The notes: generated by a model from the sequence alone, not told the origin. Shown: positions 41,501 to 56,500, numbered from the stretch's first letter. The stretch: 64,000 nucleotides of DNA from Acanthaster planci (GCF_001949145.1 NW_019091494.1:304263-368262), one strand, 5' to 3'. Numbers and translations are program-made.

Positions 41501-44500
41501 TACCTTTTAAAAGGTGGCGCCGGGGGCAACGCCATCAGTGCACAGAATACAAATAAAGTCCACACACTCAAAAGTGGCATAATTTGAACATGAATTAAAA
41601 ATGGAGAGGAAAAAAATAAGTCTCCCACGGTAATAGCTTTCTACGATACTGAACAGATTATTCATAAGGATAAAGATATAACAGCTGTATGAAAAATATG
41701 CCACAAATAATGAACACAATCACAAAATGTTATAAGTCATACATTATATTTAGCCTTGCCTGCCTTTTGAAAAACTGGAAAAACCCATTCAAAGTTCAGA
41801 ATGTCAAGGTATGACTGGTTTGACAAAACAAGTTGCACTATTTGAGTGTCCTAATATGACAGAATGTACCTAGATTGAATAAAAATGTCCACAACAAGGA
41901 GCTTCCTTATAAAGGATGTTTTCCGCAAAGATAGTGGGTAACCCACGGATGAAGTTCCTTTCTTTTAAAATAGGAACTGATCAACAGCATCCCTCTTTTC
42001 CAAAATAGATGGACATTTCAACATTTCACAATTTCTTGCATCCAGTGTGACCTGCATGCCTTCCCTGTTGTAATAACAGCAAGAGTACGTTTGCCCTACC
42101 TCGCGAACCTCTACCCCATGGCCCTCAATTTCTTCCAGCAGCTCGCAGGTGAAGTCGCCGTAGTTGTAGTTGATGCTCAGGCATTTGGTTTCTGGCAGGG
42201 CAAGGCAGTCCCTCGCACAGAAGTTGGGGTTGCGGTGGATGATGGTCGATGTCGGTGTGGAGATAAGGCGGCCAAGCTTGGCAGCAGTGAAGGAGTGAAA
42301 GTCATTAACTGTAGACAGAAAAAATAAATATAAAATAAATGGTTGCACAATGATTCTTATAATTTTTTAATTATATGTTTCTAATTACATATTATTGATT
42401 TATTGCAAATAATAAAAAACAGCAATGTGAACAGGATGTATTGGCAACTTCCTATTTAATCCCTTCTTCAGAGCACTATCTGTCTATGCTGCAAACATCA
42501 TTTCGAGTTTGGATCTAATCTCAAAATGTAAATATCTATCTCTAAATATCCTATTTAGGAGAGCACTGGACCTACTAGTCTTAATACCTGATGGTCCAAC
42601 GTTTTCCCTCTCTGTGAAATCAACGGTATGCCATGGTACAATCTGGTCCCCCCAGATCTCAGGGCCAAACCCGACGCCTTCCTTCTGCATCAAGATGACT
42701 GAGTCGTCGTACACCACTGCCGAGGCACGAAGTATGTGCGGGTGGCTGGTAGAGGTGAAGTCTGGCGTGATGCGGCCCGTCGGGAGGGTGACGTCAAAGG
42801 TCGGAAGGCTGCAGGTTGCCGTGGCAGTGCCTCCTCCGTTATTCATGGCGTAAACGGTGAAATGGAGTGGATGCCCACCAAGAAGAATCTGTTAACAATG
42901 AAAGTAGAACATGCAGCAAAATAAACAGTGATCCTGGTAAAAGCTGGTCGGTACCCCAACTCATCAACATTTAGACTAGACTGCTTTGATTGATAGTTTT
43001 GCTAGTTTTGCAGATATGTTTCTTACATTTAAACAAGACTCATGCCAGAAAAATAAAGGGAAAAATGTTGTCTAAAGTCCAATATTTACCTCCAGCATAA
43101 ACTCTTTGAAACATGTGTATTACATTGATTCCAGTAAATACTAAATTAAACACTACCAACAGTTTCCATGCAAAATGGCAAATTGAAAACAAGCAAAAAC
43201 ATCTACATCAAAAGACTCTAGTTTGCAATATATTCAAGCCCCAAGCCACTTAAACTGATTTCCATGTTGTGAAGTCAATATGAAACAAATTTCAAGGATC
43301 GTGGGCTTCAACACTGTCCTTTTATTTGATAAAAATAAGAAATATTTCCTAATTGTCTATGAGGGTTAAAGTTCACCTTAATTCTTAATAAGGCTAATAT
43401 CTAATGCAGGAAAAATTACTTTCTGGACTGCATCTAGATTTTTGCCCAGTGTTAATAGTATGAAGATCAGTGATTTGAGATATGCTAGATTTGGAGATTT
43501 TGGAATAGGATAACATAACATTTACATTTGTCATTATGGAACAGGTGGCAGGCTGCAAAGGCAACACTCACCTGGGATATGATTGCCGAGGGTCCTCCAA
43601 ACTCAGTCTTGGAGAGTACATCACTGCCTCCTGGGGCTGTCCCGACCTGGTAGAAGAACGTGACCAAGCTCTTGTCGTCAGCTGCCACCATCTCCAGCTG
43701 GAAGGCTGGCTCTGTGTAGTCTAGCCCTGGCACCTGCTCTATCCCGCAGTTGTTTCCTCCAGCACTAGACTGACTGACACCATCCTTTACAAAAGCAAAA
43801 GATGCCAGAGTAAGCTTGGCATGAAATCAAAGAAGAAATGCTGGTTTGAGGATGCATTTTCCATAGCAAAAAGTCTACTCTTTTCAACGGCAGATAGTAG
43901 CTGCAATACACTGCATTTCCAAAGTTGTTTGAATGATTTTTAAGTGGGAGAAGCATTTAAAACCCTGTTTTTGTGGAAGATTTTAGGCCACATGAGAACA
44001 CATGCATGTACTTCTTTACCACAAATGGTATTCCTCAGATGATGTCCAGCCCCACCCCCTTTTTGAATTCACACATCCAGGACATTGTCATTCCTCATAA
44101 AAATGCACATCAGAATTTTCATTTTCTTTCAGCATCCATCTTTGACTCTTGCCATTTCCATTCGAAAACAGAAAAAAAAATACACACTACAGCCAAGTTC
44201 ATCCCAAGTCTTGTAGCCCTGTGTCAAGTTACCAACCTAACCTCTAATTGGACCTGTGATCGACTTGTGATGAAACCCCCAGAGGGACTTGAAAAGTATT
44301 TTTACCTCTGTAGAATATTCTGAAATCTCTGGTGGGGAGGGATCAGGATCCTTGGTCTGAATGTAGAAGATGTTGCTGGAAATTTTGGAGGCTTGGTAGC
44401 GGTACAGGTCCTTCTGGAAAAGCGTTTTCTTCCCGAAGAACGGGATTCTTATGGTGACCTTGCCCTTCAGCACAATTGTCAACGGGATCATTTCTACATC

Positions 44501-47500
44501 CAATTTCAATCTGCAGAGAAAAGACGAAGTCAATCATGTTAAAATTTCCTCTTTTCAATTTAAAGGTGATTGAAAGAATAAAGGCTTTGAACAAGAGTAG
44601 GGTTAACTGTGTTGACCACCGTCATAAATTTTTATTTTGAATTAAGTGAGTCTTCTGGTATGTACACACCTGACATGTGGTTGAACACTCTGAAATGTTG
44701 ATTGTTGCAAATGGGCATTTTCAGGGACAATTGAATAGTTGATATCAAGAACGGTCAGAATACACAGTAGTGTAGCCAATAATGAAAACCTTGAGGGTAT
44801 TGGGTAAAACCTAAGTGCTGTCTGGAAATGTGGGAAAAGTTCAATAAGTGTTTTATTGCCATCAAATTGCTTTTGACATTTCAAAAATATTACAAAAGTG
44901 AAGTGCTTAATTTCGCCTGGTTAAAAAAATTTAAAGACGGGTGTGATAGAGACTATGTCAGCCATCCCAGCTTACCCAACATCCAGCGGGAATTTGGAGA
45001 AGAATATCTCAGCCGTTGTGGGGAAAGACGTTCGGAGCATCTCAGCTGTGAGTTCCATCTCTCCACACAACCCATAGCAAATAGCCACGGTAGCCCTAGC
45101 ATATGCCCCCACGGATGGCACTGCCCCGCCCTGTATAAGAGTGTAAGTTGTTAGAAAGAGTGAATTACAGATGTTGCACTTATAAGGTTTATTTAATAGT
45201 GAATGTGGTTTACTGGGTTGGCTATACAAATGAAACCCCTTCTGCCTGACCAAGGCTAATTATTTCTGCAGAAAAATTCCTCAAATATAATACAATTAAG
45301 CAGATCTTCCAAGTTTGCCTCCTTGGGAGAGAGGGGGGCACACTTCCTTCATTCAAAGAATCTTGAGTGCTTGACATGGGCCATGCCATGAGCTTATCCG
45401 ACTACTTTCACTTGGAATGTATAGTCTTTGACTATGCACTTTATTTGGGGGGGGGGTAAAATTTGAAATTTTTATGCAACCTTTCAAGACCTTTTTGAAG
45501 GGTGAGGTTTCCTTTGGGGTCTTTTACATGTTTTGAGAATAGAAGGAAATCAAAAAGACCACAAGGTCACCATTCATCATTTAAACATTTTTTTTGCTGG
45601 GGGGAGGGTATGGCCCCTGTAACCTCCCGGATCTGCCTTTGGTGCCTTGCACCCAGTTAAAACAGTCCCAACCACCCTGTCTCTTATTGCCATTGATAAC
45701 AAGGGAGTACTTCAACACAGAGCAGATACAGATGAATACAAGTCTAAAACAACACAACCATGTGTTTCTCACCGTAGCACGCATTGAAACAAGGGAGACT
45801 GACACGGGTATCTGCATTTCAAAGAAACCACCAGATTCCACGACTGAAACGAAACCAAACAATGAACTGATCTGTAAATAAATTCTTGAATGAGAAAGGA
45901 GGATCCAAACCCTGACTGATCAATGCTCACGATCCAATCACTGTCTCCATTTTGAGGATCAAAAACCAGAGGCCAGTTTCAGAGCATTTTGGTCACCATG
46001 GTTACAAACAAGGAAGGTCACAAAATTTAAATATTTATACAAACATCTACACAGGTGCTATATGTATGCTTTCATTTTTGATCTCCACCAACCGGCTTCT
46101 TTGAAAGGGATGAATTGTTATGGTCCACATCTTCCAAAAAAATGAAATGAAACAGATGATAGCTGTAGATCACGTTTGTTCTCATTTCAGTGAAGTCAGG
46201 TTGCTTATTTGGAATTCTCAAAACTAAGGTTTGCACAAATGTGATTATTGTAACAGGATCCACATTCCTTTTCTAAATGTAACAGCCTGTGACAACAATT
46301 ATTAACAAACTGGATATATGACACACAATTTGCCAAATCAACTTCAAAAAGAAGGAAAAACAGATCTTAATCAAAGTGGTTTAAAAAAGGTAAAATGTTG
46401 AAAAACACATAACCCCAGAACCCTCGTATGATTAATATAATCATACCTAATATATAATCATACCCTAATATGATTAAGGAGATTTGTTATTTTTAGGAGA
46501 GGAGAAACTCATGATTCGAAAATAAAACTTACTGAACTCCAGCCATATCAGCCCACCAAGGAGTGTCCTGTACTCGTATCGGAAATACACGGCATTCACT
46601 CTGGGGAATGAAATGGTGCCGCTCAGTACAATGTCAAATTGCTGAAAGTTATCCTCTGCAATGCCTTCAGTGAACACATCGATGAGCTCTTCCACCTGCC
46701 AGCAAGTCAAAAGATATGTAGGTCTGTTGTAAGTTTAGGGTTTTTCTTTGGATAGTTCATCATCAGACTTTGAATAGCAATGTCAGTATTAATAAAGCCT
46801 TGAGTGAGCTTTCCAATAAAGTTGTGAGGATGAAACTACATCATTTGTTAGTCCTGCCCATCATTAAGTCCAAAGATTTCCTGAGACCATTTTGCAAGTT
46901 CATTCACGTATCATTTCTTGCACCCTGAGCTGTAATTTTTGTGTGATCTTAATTCTGATTTTCCCAGAGTTAATTACAGCTGCTATATCGTACACAATAT
47001 TTGACAGCCCTCAAGGCAATTACTTTCATACAATGCTTGAACGATTTCCCACTAGCTGATTGGTGAATCATTGGTTATATGTGGCTTGGCAATAATTAAA
47101 ACCATAAGTTCAAATCTACCAGCAAATGGATTTCCTTTGCTTGTTCACGAGAATTTCTTGTAGGTGATGCTAGGACTTACTCGGGTAGGGACTGACTCAT
47201 GCTTTTCCAGGCATTGTGTAAAACAAGACAACACGAATGCTTCACATTTGTGCAACAGATCATTAGTTCATCAAATATGTGGGCATAAGGATAAAATTTG
47301 GCTCACAAAGGTCCTGAAGAGAGAGCGTAGGTCCTTCATCAGCTGAACCACAGTAAACGGGTCAATGTTTTGAAGGTCCAGCATTGCTTCCAATTCCCCG
47401 ATGGTCATGTTGGCGATGCGACGACCGAGAGCATCCAGACCCTTCTCTGTTGGAGTCAAATCATAAAAATCAAACGAATTTACAGCATTGATGCAAATAC

Positions 47501-50500
47501 ACAGACAGTTATTTTTAAACAAACGAATGCTGAAGTAGCAGTGCTTTTTAATACAATGTGTACTGTTCACGAGCCTGAGTCAGCTTATGGATGCATTGGG
47601 AAACAGTGAATGATTTATCATCCAGGAAATTACAGCTCGAGCGCAGAGGACATGCTACTTTTACAAATTGGTTTAAGCATGCAGTACAGAGCATGCACAA
47701 TATATTTTTTATTTGATAAAGAACCAATATGTTTTCGTCATTTAAATGTCCATGTGAGTAATGAGCATTCTGTGGCAATGAAGTTCAAGGGTGTGCCTCA
47801 ACTTTCTCTTTTTTTTATCATTGAAAAATTCAGTCCATAGGGAAACAGTTATGAAACATGGATGCCTGATATGGTGTCCAATTAATCTAAGGTGTGCTTT
47901 TTAATTTGAGTACATTCACAGATCAGTACAACAATGAATGCATCCAAGATGCCTCCACAGCATCAATGCACCAAAACAATTGGGAGTTAGAACTTGTAAG
48001 GAATTCATTACCACTGCTGTACCACAATCAATGCGCATTCTTGAGTACAATGGATGATAGCAAAGGCCAACTATCAGAGACCAGTGCTCAAAACCTGTGT
48101 GTTCAAAGGTCAAACTCCTCGAAAACTCACGTGTTAATCCTCCACCAACGATGACATCTCCCTGCCAAGTGCCAGAGTCAGCACCGGGTGTCAGGCTGAG
48201 GTCGAACAAGCTAGCTCCCCCTGGAGTGAAATAAGGAAACCACTTTAGGCCGCACCCATCAACACAGGTGACCGGACATGTATAATCTTAAAACAGGTAC
48301 CTCAGAATACTGACTGAAACTGATCAATTCAATAGCACTCCGGTCCCCACTCTCTCATTGTTACCTGAAGTCACTGAGACAGAGAGGTCCCTCCTCCGCC
48401 TCCTGGTAGGCGGAGTTTCTTCTTCTTCTCCAAACACAAGGAGACCCATGGAACGACGGCTCGCTGTACCCGAGTCAGCAACCGCTACAACATCAATCAG
48501 ATACACAGCTTGATTAAATTCTAAAACAAAGTACAATTCTTTGCAAATTAACATTATTGTGGTTGACGATAAGATTTATGCCATGATTTTTATACTTAAG
48601 CATAGTGCCAGAAGATATTTATATTATTTTATATTCAAATTAGTGAGAAGTTTATCATAATTATTTCTATTCGATTCATATCTGATTATTCTTATAAGTT
48701 TTATCAAATTAGAACAATCTTCAAACCTTCCAGACTTCATGCTGTTAATGTGTAATGTCATTGTTTCAGGGGGAGATTGTTATAAGGTTGGAATAAATCA
48801 AAGAAATGGAAGGAGGCGTGATGTTTCAATCCAAGCAAAATCTTTCAAAAAGGAGAAAAAGATTAGTATTTGAGAGAGATTTTACAACATTTTATGAGAG
48901 CATTTCTAAAGGGTTGTTCAATTTGGTTCAAGTTCAGATTCAGTACAAGCTTACTTAGTTTATAAGACCTCCATTTCAAAAACTCTGGAATCCTGTAACT
49001 CACTTGGCTTGACAACCTTATCCGGCTGAAGCTTTGTCATGGCATTGTCCTCTGCCGAGTACGAGGTGGAAGATCCGTTGAGAAGGGCCTTGAAATAGTC
49101 CCTGGCCTTGTCTATGGGATTGGCTGTTAGGTCCATGTTGTCTATTCCCTCAGCAGAGTCATCGGAGCTATGGTAGGGTGGAACAAAACCGATCAGCAAT
49201 AAGAATGTATATGGGCCTACGACAAAAGTGACGGGTGTTCGCACATGCATCCAATATTCTTTACAAAACAGACTTAAAAAGGACTAAAAATATCTTTTTA
49301 GGATAAGAATTAGGAACTTTTATTGTAGCAGACAATGCTCCTTGACAGGTGGTACATCTGATATGCCTCATCAATGGATGGGCTGATGCAACAGTCACCC
49401 CCCCCACTTGCATTTCAGAAACGGAAAAATTTCCAACCCACGGTCCTATTCCTGGGGACACCATTATTGATGAGGCCTACACAACTTGTAAAATCCAAAT
49501 CAGCTACCAGTCAACCCCCAACTTTTGTGTGAAGAATGGGGTCTAGCAAAAAGATTAACCTTGGTATGCTTGTGAAAATCATGAAAATGGAAGACCCCTC
49601 AGGATGACAGAAATTAGCATTGTCTTTCAACTCACAGGTCATCCACACTTCTTCTCCTTCTCCTTGTGCTGCTGCCTCCACTGCAGTCTGGCCCAGAGAA
49701 CATTGCATCCCGTAGAATGATGACGGGCTCGTCGCACACACCTTGCCAGCACAGGCTGATGTCCAGGTCAACATCGTAGACAGTATTGTGAGGACGCTCT
49801 ACATCATACCTGTGACGAGAGAGTTTGCCAAAATAGAGGAATTATTTGATATTATTTGGTGGAGGGGTTTTCTTGTGCAAAGGTCATGATATGCGTAGGA
49901 TATAGAGACCTATAGCCCCTGAGTATGCATGGAAAGTGTTGACAGGTTTTCAGGCAAGAGTTAGCCAAAAACAGTGGTTTGAATGTCTGCACTGACTGTT
50001 ACTTGGTGTGTTTGACCTTACCTGATTTTCAAAACTCCCAGGTTTTTCTCAAATGAATGAGCTGTGGAAATAAAATGACAAAACTGTGATTATCTTTGAA
50101 ACAAAGGATCACATTTGTGCTATGCATTCAAGCCTTCATAAACTACTTAAATCCTTGTCTGTACGTAGTCTTAACTGAAAGGTGCAGGACCATCATTTTA
50201 TTGGAGAAATTTACCAAACAGAAAACTGCTAAACCTTGCTTTCACTTAGTTTCTTCAGATCAAACTGTTTTTAATCCTACGTGTATTTTGGACCTATAAT
50301 ACAAAGATACAATGCACAATTTTGCCTATGCGTTTTATGTATCTGCCAAAGGTCATTTTACCCCTTAATTTATCAGAAACGTTTGCCAGATTTGGTTTCA
50401 AAAGGTAATCTGATATTCAGCCTTTTATTTCTTACACTGCAATAGTTGTATGCCAAGGCTCTCAATGTGACTCCATTTCTCAAACCCAAATGAGAATGTA

Positions 50501-53500
50501 CGAGCGCACGGGTCCAGCTTCACCCACACAGAAAATGACCTCTGCACCACGCCCAGGTCAAAGTTCAAGCAGCAACCGACCCCGAGACAGGACTGATCCA
50601 GCGAGCAATACTGTGCGATGGATGATGGTAGAGAAGGGGAGCTACAGCCTGGCAACAGAGAAATTGGAATACTCATTAGCTTTTAACAGTTTTGAACCTA
50701 AGAACTATGTTGGATTTGCTGCAGAAGCGTGAAGGATGTTGATGATTCCCTGCAGAGAATTCCTTGTTTCCATCCAAACCCTCAATTTCCTATACCGAAA
50801 AATTTCCTGGGAATGTTTAAGTAATTAATGAGGTATAGATGTCATCTCACAATGAATTTAAAATGAGATAAGCATGAAAAAGTCTGCTATTTTAATATCT
50901 TCAGTAATTGCAAGATACTTCATTTGCATTGTGCCTTCCTTACAGCATTTTGGTGCTGCAACAGTCGCTCACAGATCTGGAAATGCAATGAAGCAGCTAA
51001 AGTACAACTATGAGCCTTGAGCTGGACCAAGAGAGGGCGCAATATCCTTAGCAACAGAGGCTCCTTTGGTTGGAACTGAACTTTGTTTAATCACGAAGGA
51101 CTATGAAATGCCCTCATTACAGTTGCATCACTACCGAAAAATCAACATTCTTGACCAATATAGCTCGTTTCAACCAATTAGGGGGTGCTTCTACTAGAGG
51201 TGGATAGGGTTAAGAGGAAAGTACTAATAAAATAAAGTATTTCAATCAGTAAAGAGTGATTTTTAAAATATCAAGTTTTCACTGTTTGAAAAAAAAAGAA
51301 ATTTTTCCATAAAACTTACAAAGACTAGTTAATGTCTCTTCACTCATATACACACCTGTGGTTGCTGGAGTGATCTGCTCTGGTGGACCACTGCATGGTT
51401 GAGGTAGGAGAACATCGGCACTGACGCTGAGACGGTTGACAACCAGGCCACTTGCATAGTCACCAATGTCACCAACTGAGAAATACAGGCACAGACCAAA
51501 ATTTAGCTTCAGACTCCGAAACAATTCTTTGATCAAAATGAACCACTGAAAAACAGCACAAATGATAATAAGTAGTTCGCACTAACCGTTGATTTTTCAT
51601 GCCTGGATGTGTTTTCCACGGCTTTTTGTATTAGGAGGACTAATGGTAGTGACGAACATTAACAAAAAGTAAATAACCTTGCAGAAGACTTGATTTACCT
51701 ACTTAAAAAGGCTTGTCTGGCAACTGGCAGTTTTATGAATAATTAAGTCAGAGAACTAGAGACCTACCCAAGTCTTGAGCCCACTCCAATGTGCCATTTG
51801 GATTACAGAATGGTATGGGTGCTGTGAAGTCCTGAAGGATGACAAGGTCTGGAGCGCAGACCCCAGCGATGCAGAGTTGGAGGGAGAGGGACAGGAGGAA
51901 GTTACGGTTGTCAGCGGTCTTGTCGAGGGTAAAGGTCAACGAGACGGCATCGCTCAGTCTTTCCCTTGTCACCTTGCCCCACTTGTAACTGCAGAGAGAC
52001 AATTCACTGTTACGGACTGCAACTTTCTGCAGCTGCTCTGTTGGAGAGTTGTATCTGTTTGATCTTTATGTGCACTGTAAAGGTGACGTGGTATTTTATG
52101 AAATGAGATATGGCCAGATATCGTGTCCTTGAGTCTCAACGTGACACGTTATTTATTTCGAACCTTCCAATTACAGTAAACTCTACTCTAGTCGTGTGGA
52201 TATGTTACATAAACTGCTTACCCAACAACATTACAGCATGTGCACAATATCACATTACATGTTCTTAGAAATTTTGACGAAGCCATTAAACCCTTTTTTC
52301 TCATGAGAAAAAAGGGCATCTGAAGACTCCCCATTCAGACAAAATAGCACTACAATACTTGAATAGAAATCTTTCTGTTTGTTTGCTTTGAGGATCCTGT
52401 TGGCTAACTTACCTTAACAAAGTAACATTGTAACTCCAGTTCTCAAATCCCACACTCAGTTTAAAGTCACAGGGGTCCACAGTCAGCCATGCCCTCAGGG
52501 TGCGACTGATGATGCCGAGGTCTACTGCCAGACAGCATTCGACCCCGAGGCAGGCATCAGAATAGTGACATACACCCCCTGATGGAAGGGTGGGCAGAGT
52601 GGGGAGGTGTGGACATACTGAAGGAGAAGAGAAAACAGGGACTTGTTAGAATGGCACTGATGGCAATCGTTTTGCAATGACTAATTTCCATTTTATATTG
52701 CTCACTGTTTTAAGAGATGAACTGTTTCCGTTCACAGAAAAATAAAGAATTCAAGGTATTAATGTTGAGGATCACCAATGGTAGTTTGAATACAACATAT
52801 ACTGTCTCTACCTCCAGACTGACTTGGCTGGATCACAGGAGGGCAAGGTGAGGCTGAGACTAGACGAGGTGGCAAGCCAAGAGCCGTAGCCACAGCCTCA
52901 AATCCGGCATCCAGGCTTCCCAGCTGAGACACAGAGGTTATTCCTGGGAGTGCATAATGGATAAACAAGCACTGTCATGCTGATGAAAGGGGGTGTACAT
53001 ACCCAGGATTATGAGAAAGGGGGTTCGATATTGCAATGGCTTGGAAAATGTTCATAAGAACATCAAATCCTGCAATCTAGTTCATTCTGAATACTCAATA
53101 AGACAAATCGAAGACTTCTATTATACGGTCGTTTTATTAATGAAACAATGAATGATTACAAAAGATTTAAAAGGGGGTTCCCCAATGCCAATCATGACAA
53201 TTATGTTGAAACTAACTCCACATAGATTTATTCTTCAACTGGCATCATTATTAATGAACATACCTGGTAAATTACGCCAGGAGATGGTTCCATTAGGGTA
53301 ACACATGGGAAGAGGAGACACTGCACCATCTAAGATCATGATTTCTCCAGTGCAGTGCCCATCAATGCATGCATCTACGGACAGATTGACTGATATCTTG
53401 CTATTCATCAACTCTAAGGTGTACCTATATTAACAAACAATACATAAACCGTTGCTGACTCAAAGACTGGTATTAAAGACTGTAATAAGTATACTGGACA

Positions 53501-56500
53501 ATTGTGAGAAATTCAATCACAGGTGATATGTGGATCACTACTTTTGATTATGTGCAAGTTACGTCATGAATCAATCCACAGACTTTAATTAATGGTACGT
53601 GTACCTCACCAAACTTAGTTCCCGTGTTGCTCAGGAATAGCTTAACTGACATACAAGTTAGAGAGCCTGTCTTTTCAATCAGCTGAGCACTCTGACGTGT
53701 GCCATGAAAAAAAGGCAAATTCCATAGAGTAAATTAAAGCCATCAGTTAAGCAAAAATCTTCAACATGAGTCTTACATGGCTGGTCCATACTTATTGTAG
53801 TAGGTTCTTAAAATAAACCACATAAGCTGAGAATGTTTTAATATAATAATTAGGAAAATGAAGACGGGAGCTTTTCTTTGTTGTTTAATTTTTGTTATTA
53901 GGAAAACATGTCAGCCTTTGTTTGACACCCTGAAATTTGAAGGGGGCAAATATTCAAGAATACATTTGTCTTTGTAAATCATACAAAAAGTTTGTGTCTG
54001 TTTTCAAAAACAAAACACTCGCAAAATTCTTCTTTATGTTAAAGATGATGCAGTTACCTGAGCGTGATGAAGTTTCCAATGGTGACCTCCTGACTAGTGT
54101 CAAAGTCAAGGTGTGAGAGGGATTTGCTGTACTGCCAGTTGCCAAACTGGAGTGTCAGCTGGCCAAGGCAAGGGTCTATCACCATGGAGGCACTGAATGA
54201 GTGAATCAGCGGTCCTAGGTTTATGTCCAGGCAGCACTCTACGCCAAAGCAGGAGTCGAGGATGCCACAGTGGGCTAGGGAGGTTAGATTACTGGGAAGC
54301 TGCATGCTAGGGCAATCTTCAATCAGACAAATTTATAAAAACTTGATTAAGAGATCCTGATTAAAATTTCTCAGGTGTTGGATTCTAAATATATGCACGA
54401 GTACATCTCAACAGTGATAAAGAAAGCACTATGTGCACACAATTAAATGTCAAGCTCTAAGTTTCCATACAGTTTGAATACATTCAGTTGAAAATACACT
54501 GAGCCTTCATACATTATGCCATTTATGCACAAATCAGTGTCTCTCTTGAGTGGTCAGAGAATGCAATTTATAGTTCCAGCAAATTGAACTTACTGCCAAA
54601 GGACTGTGGTCCACTGGGGTTGACACACGGTTGACTGCTGAAGAAGTCTGGGTCAATTCCAAGCCGTGAGAGAAGGGCCAGCGTTGCTCCCTGAATGATT
54701 TGTCCTGACACAGTCTCTATGAATCCATCGGCTGGAGTGCATAATTGAAAAGGACATGAGTTTCACTAGAAGAAATGCAAACTGAGGTGTAAAGGGTTGT
54801 GGTATGTGGGGTTTGTGGGGGCTAATGGGAAAACCTGAGATCAATTTCGGCTAGTCTAAGTATGGCTATGCAGGCTTGGTGTTGAAACCAACTGGGTTCA
54901 GATACATGTAAATCGGGACTAAGTTTTTTGGAGATAGTGTTGTACACTGGGGAAGCACGTGCAATGGTTTGATCAAATTGGTATGGCTGTCATTGTGAGG
55001 AAGTTGATAAAGTTGAGCTCATCAGGCCCATACAGGTAAGGAACTGGATGGGACTGAAATACTTTCAGATCAAATTGAAAAGTGGACTGATTAGGAGTGG
55101 ACTGATTCAGGACATAAGAAACAGGAAGTCTCAAGCTGGGTTTGACTCACCAGAGAGGGTGTAGTTTCTGAAGTCTGGGTTGCACACAGGAATGGGGATG
55201 TTATGCTGGATGTCGATGTCAGTGCACAATCCATCAATACAATATTCCAGCGTCACGCTTATCTCAAACTCTTTGGTATCATCCCTCTTGTTGATAGAAT
55301 ATCTGAACATGTGCAGAAGGGGCATGCAAATGTAGATAAAAGCCAATTACAAAAAAATGGAGTTCTAAAAAATTTATCCGATCAAATTGTTTTCCAACTA
55401 TCAAACTGACAGGTGATGTTTATCCCAAATACTTTCTACCTGTATGCTCCACACTTAATCTATGCGAATGAATGCAAAAAGATTGCTAAATATGTTTCTC
55501 ATAAAGTTCTTGTATTCCATTCATTTGACCACATTTAATGTCTTCATTGTATAACGCATTTGAACATATCTGTATTGAATTTGCACTTTATAGATGAATA
55601 AATTATTATTATTATTATTTAAAAACCATCCTTGAATCCTCTAATGCACAACCCAAATACTGAACCTTTTCACCCTTGCGACAAAAATCAACGACTGAGC
55701 TGCCTTCATGCCTTCAACACAATCAGATTTATCCTCCAGTGAAATCATGTCACTGTCATGAATCTCTCAGAAAAAAGTACAGTAAACTCCATTTTACTGC
55801 TGCATAAAATAATGGAAGAGTCATCCAATCAGATTTCATGAGTAAAAAAAATCAGTGCCTACCTCAAGGTCATGCCAGAAGCTATCGATTCTGTCATTTC
55901 CTCTCCTGAAAGTGGAAAATTATGTTTAGAGTGCAATACATTTTATCACTATTCCATTCACACCTTCAGTGTGAGAATGCAGTAAAGAAGGCAGTATTGT
56001 GCCAGGTGACAACTCCCAAGGATGTTGACTGAAAAGGCATGAACAAACATGTTTTCTCACAGATATGGAAATAAATAGGTTATAAGTATAACTCATTCTT
56101 GATTTGAACATGGTGTATCTTATCCTTTTTGATGGAATCGTGCCCCCTAAAATTAGACACCTCTTCCCTCGTTGCCAATAAGAAAGCTGAAAGCCAATTG
56201 CTTAGCTGAGCTCCAGAACACGGGCTTACCAGAAATGTCTCCTCATTAATTAAACCCAGAGTCCAGAAAGCTCTTACCCCATTGATAGCTGAAAACAGAA
56301 CCGTGGAAGGACCACTTCTCCAGGCCCAGCGTGAAGGTGAAGTCACAGGGGTCAAACTTGAACCAGGCCGTGGCTGAGACGTCTGCTATCTTCAGGTCTA
56401 GTTCCAGGCAGCACCGTAGCTCTGTGCAGGTTTCTCCAATCAGGGAGCAGTTGCCTAGGATACTGGTGGAACTTGCGCAGACATCTTCAATGTAAATATT

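Noticed and set aside
42484-42924. Plus-strand frames of 114 and 62 residues
   Set aside because: Shadows of exon 34; codons on the minus strand give the repeat consensus and correct splice phases.
49636-50648. Gene boundary between the Cys-rich array and the rest
   Set aside because: All junctions across this region agree in phase, with no stop codon, polyadenylation signal after a stop, or new signal peptide visible.
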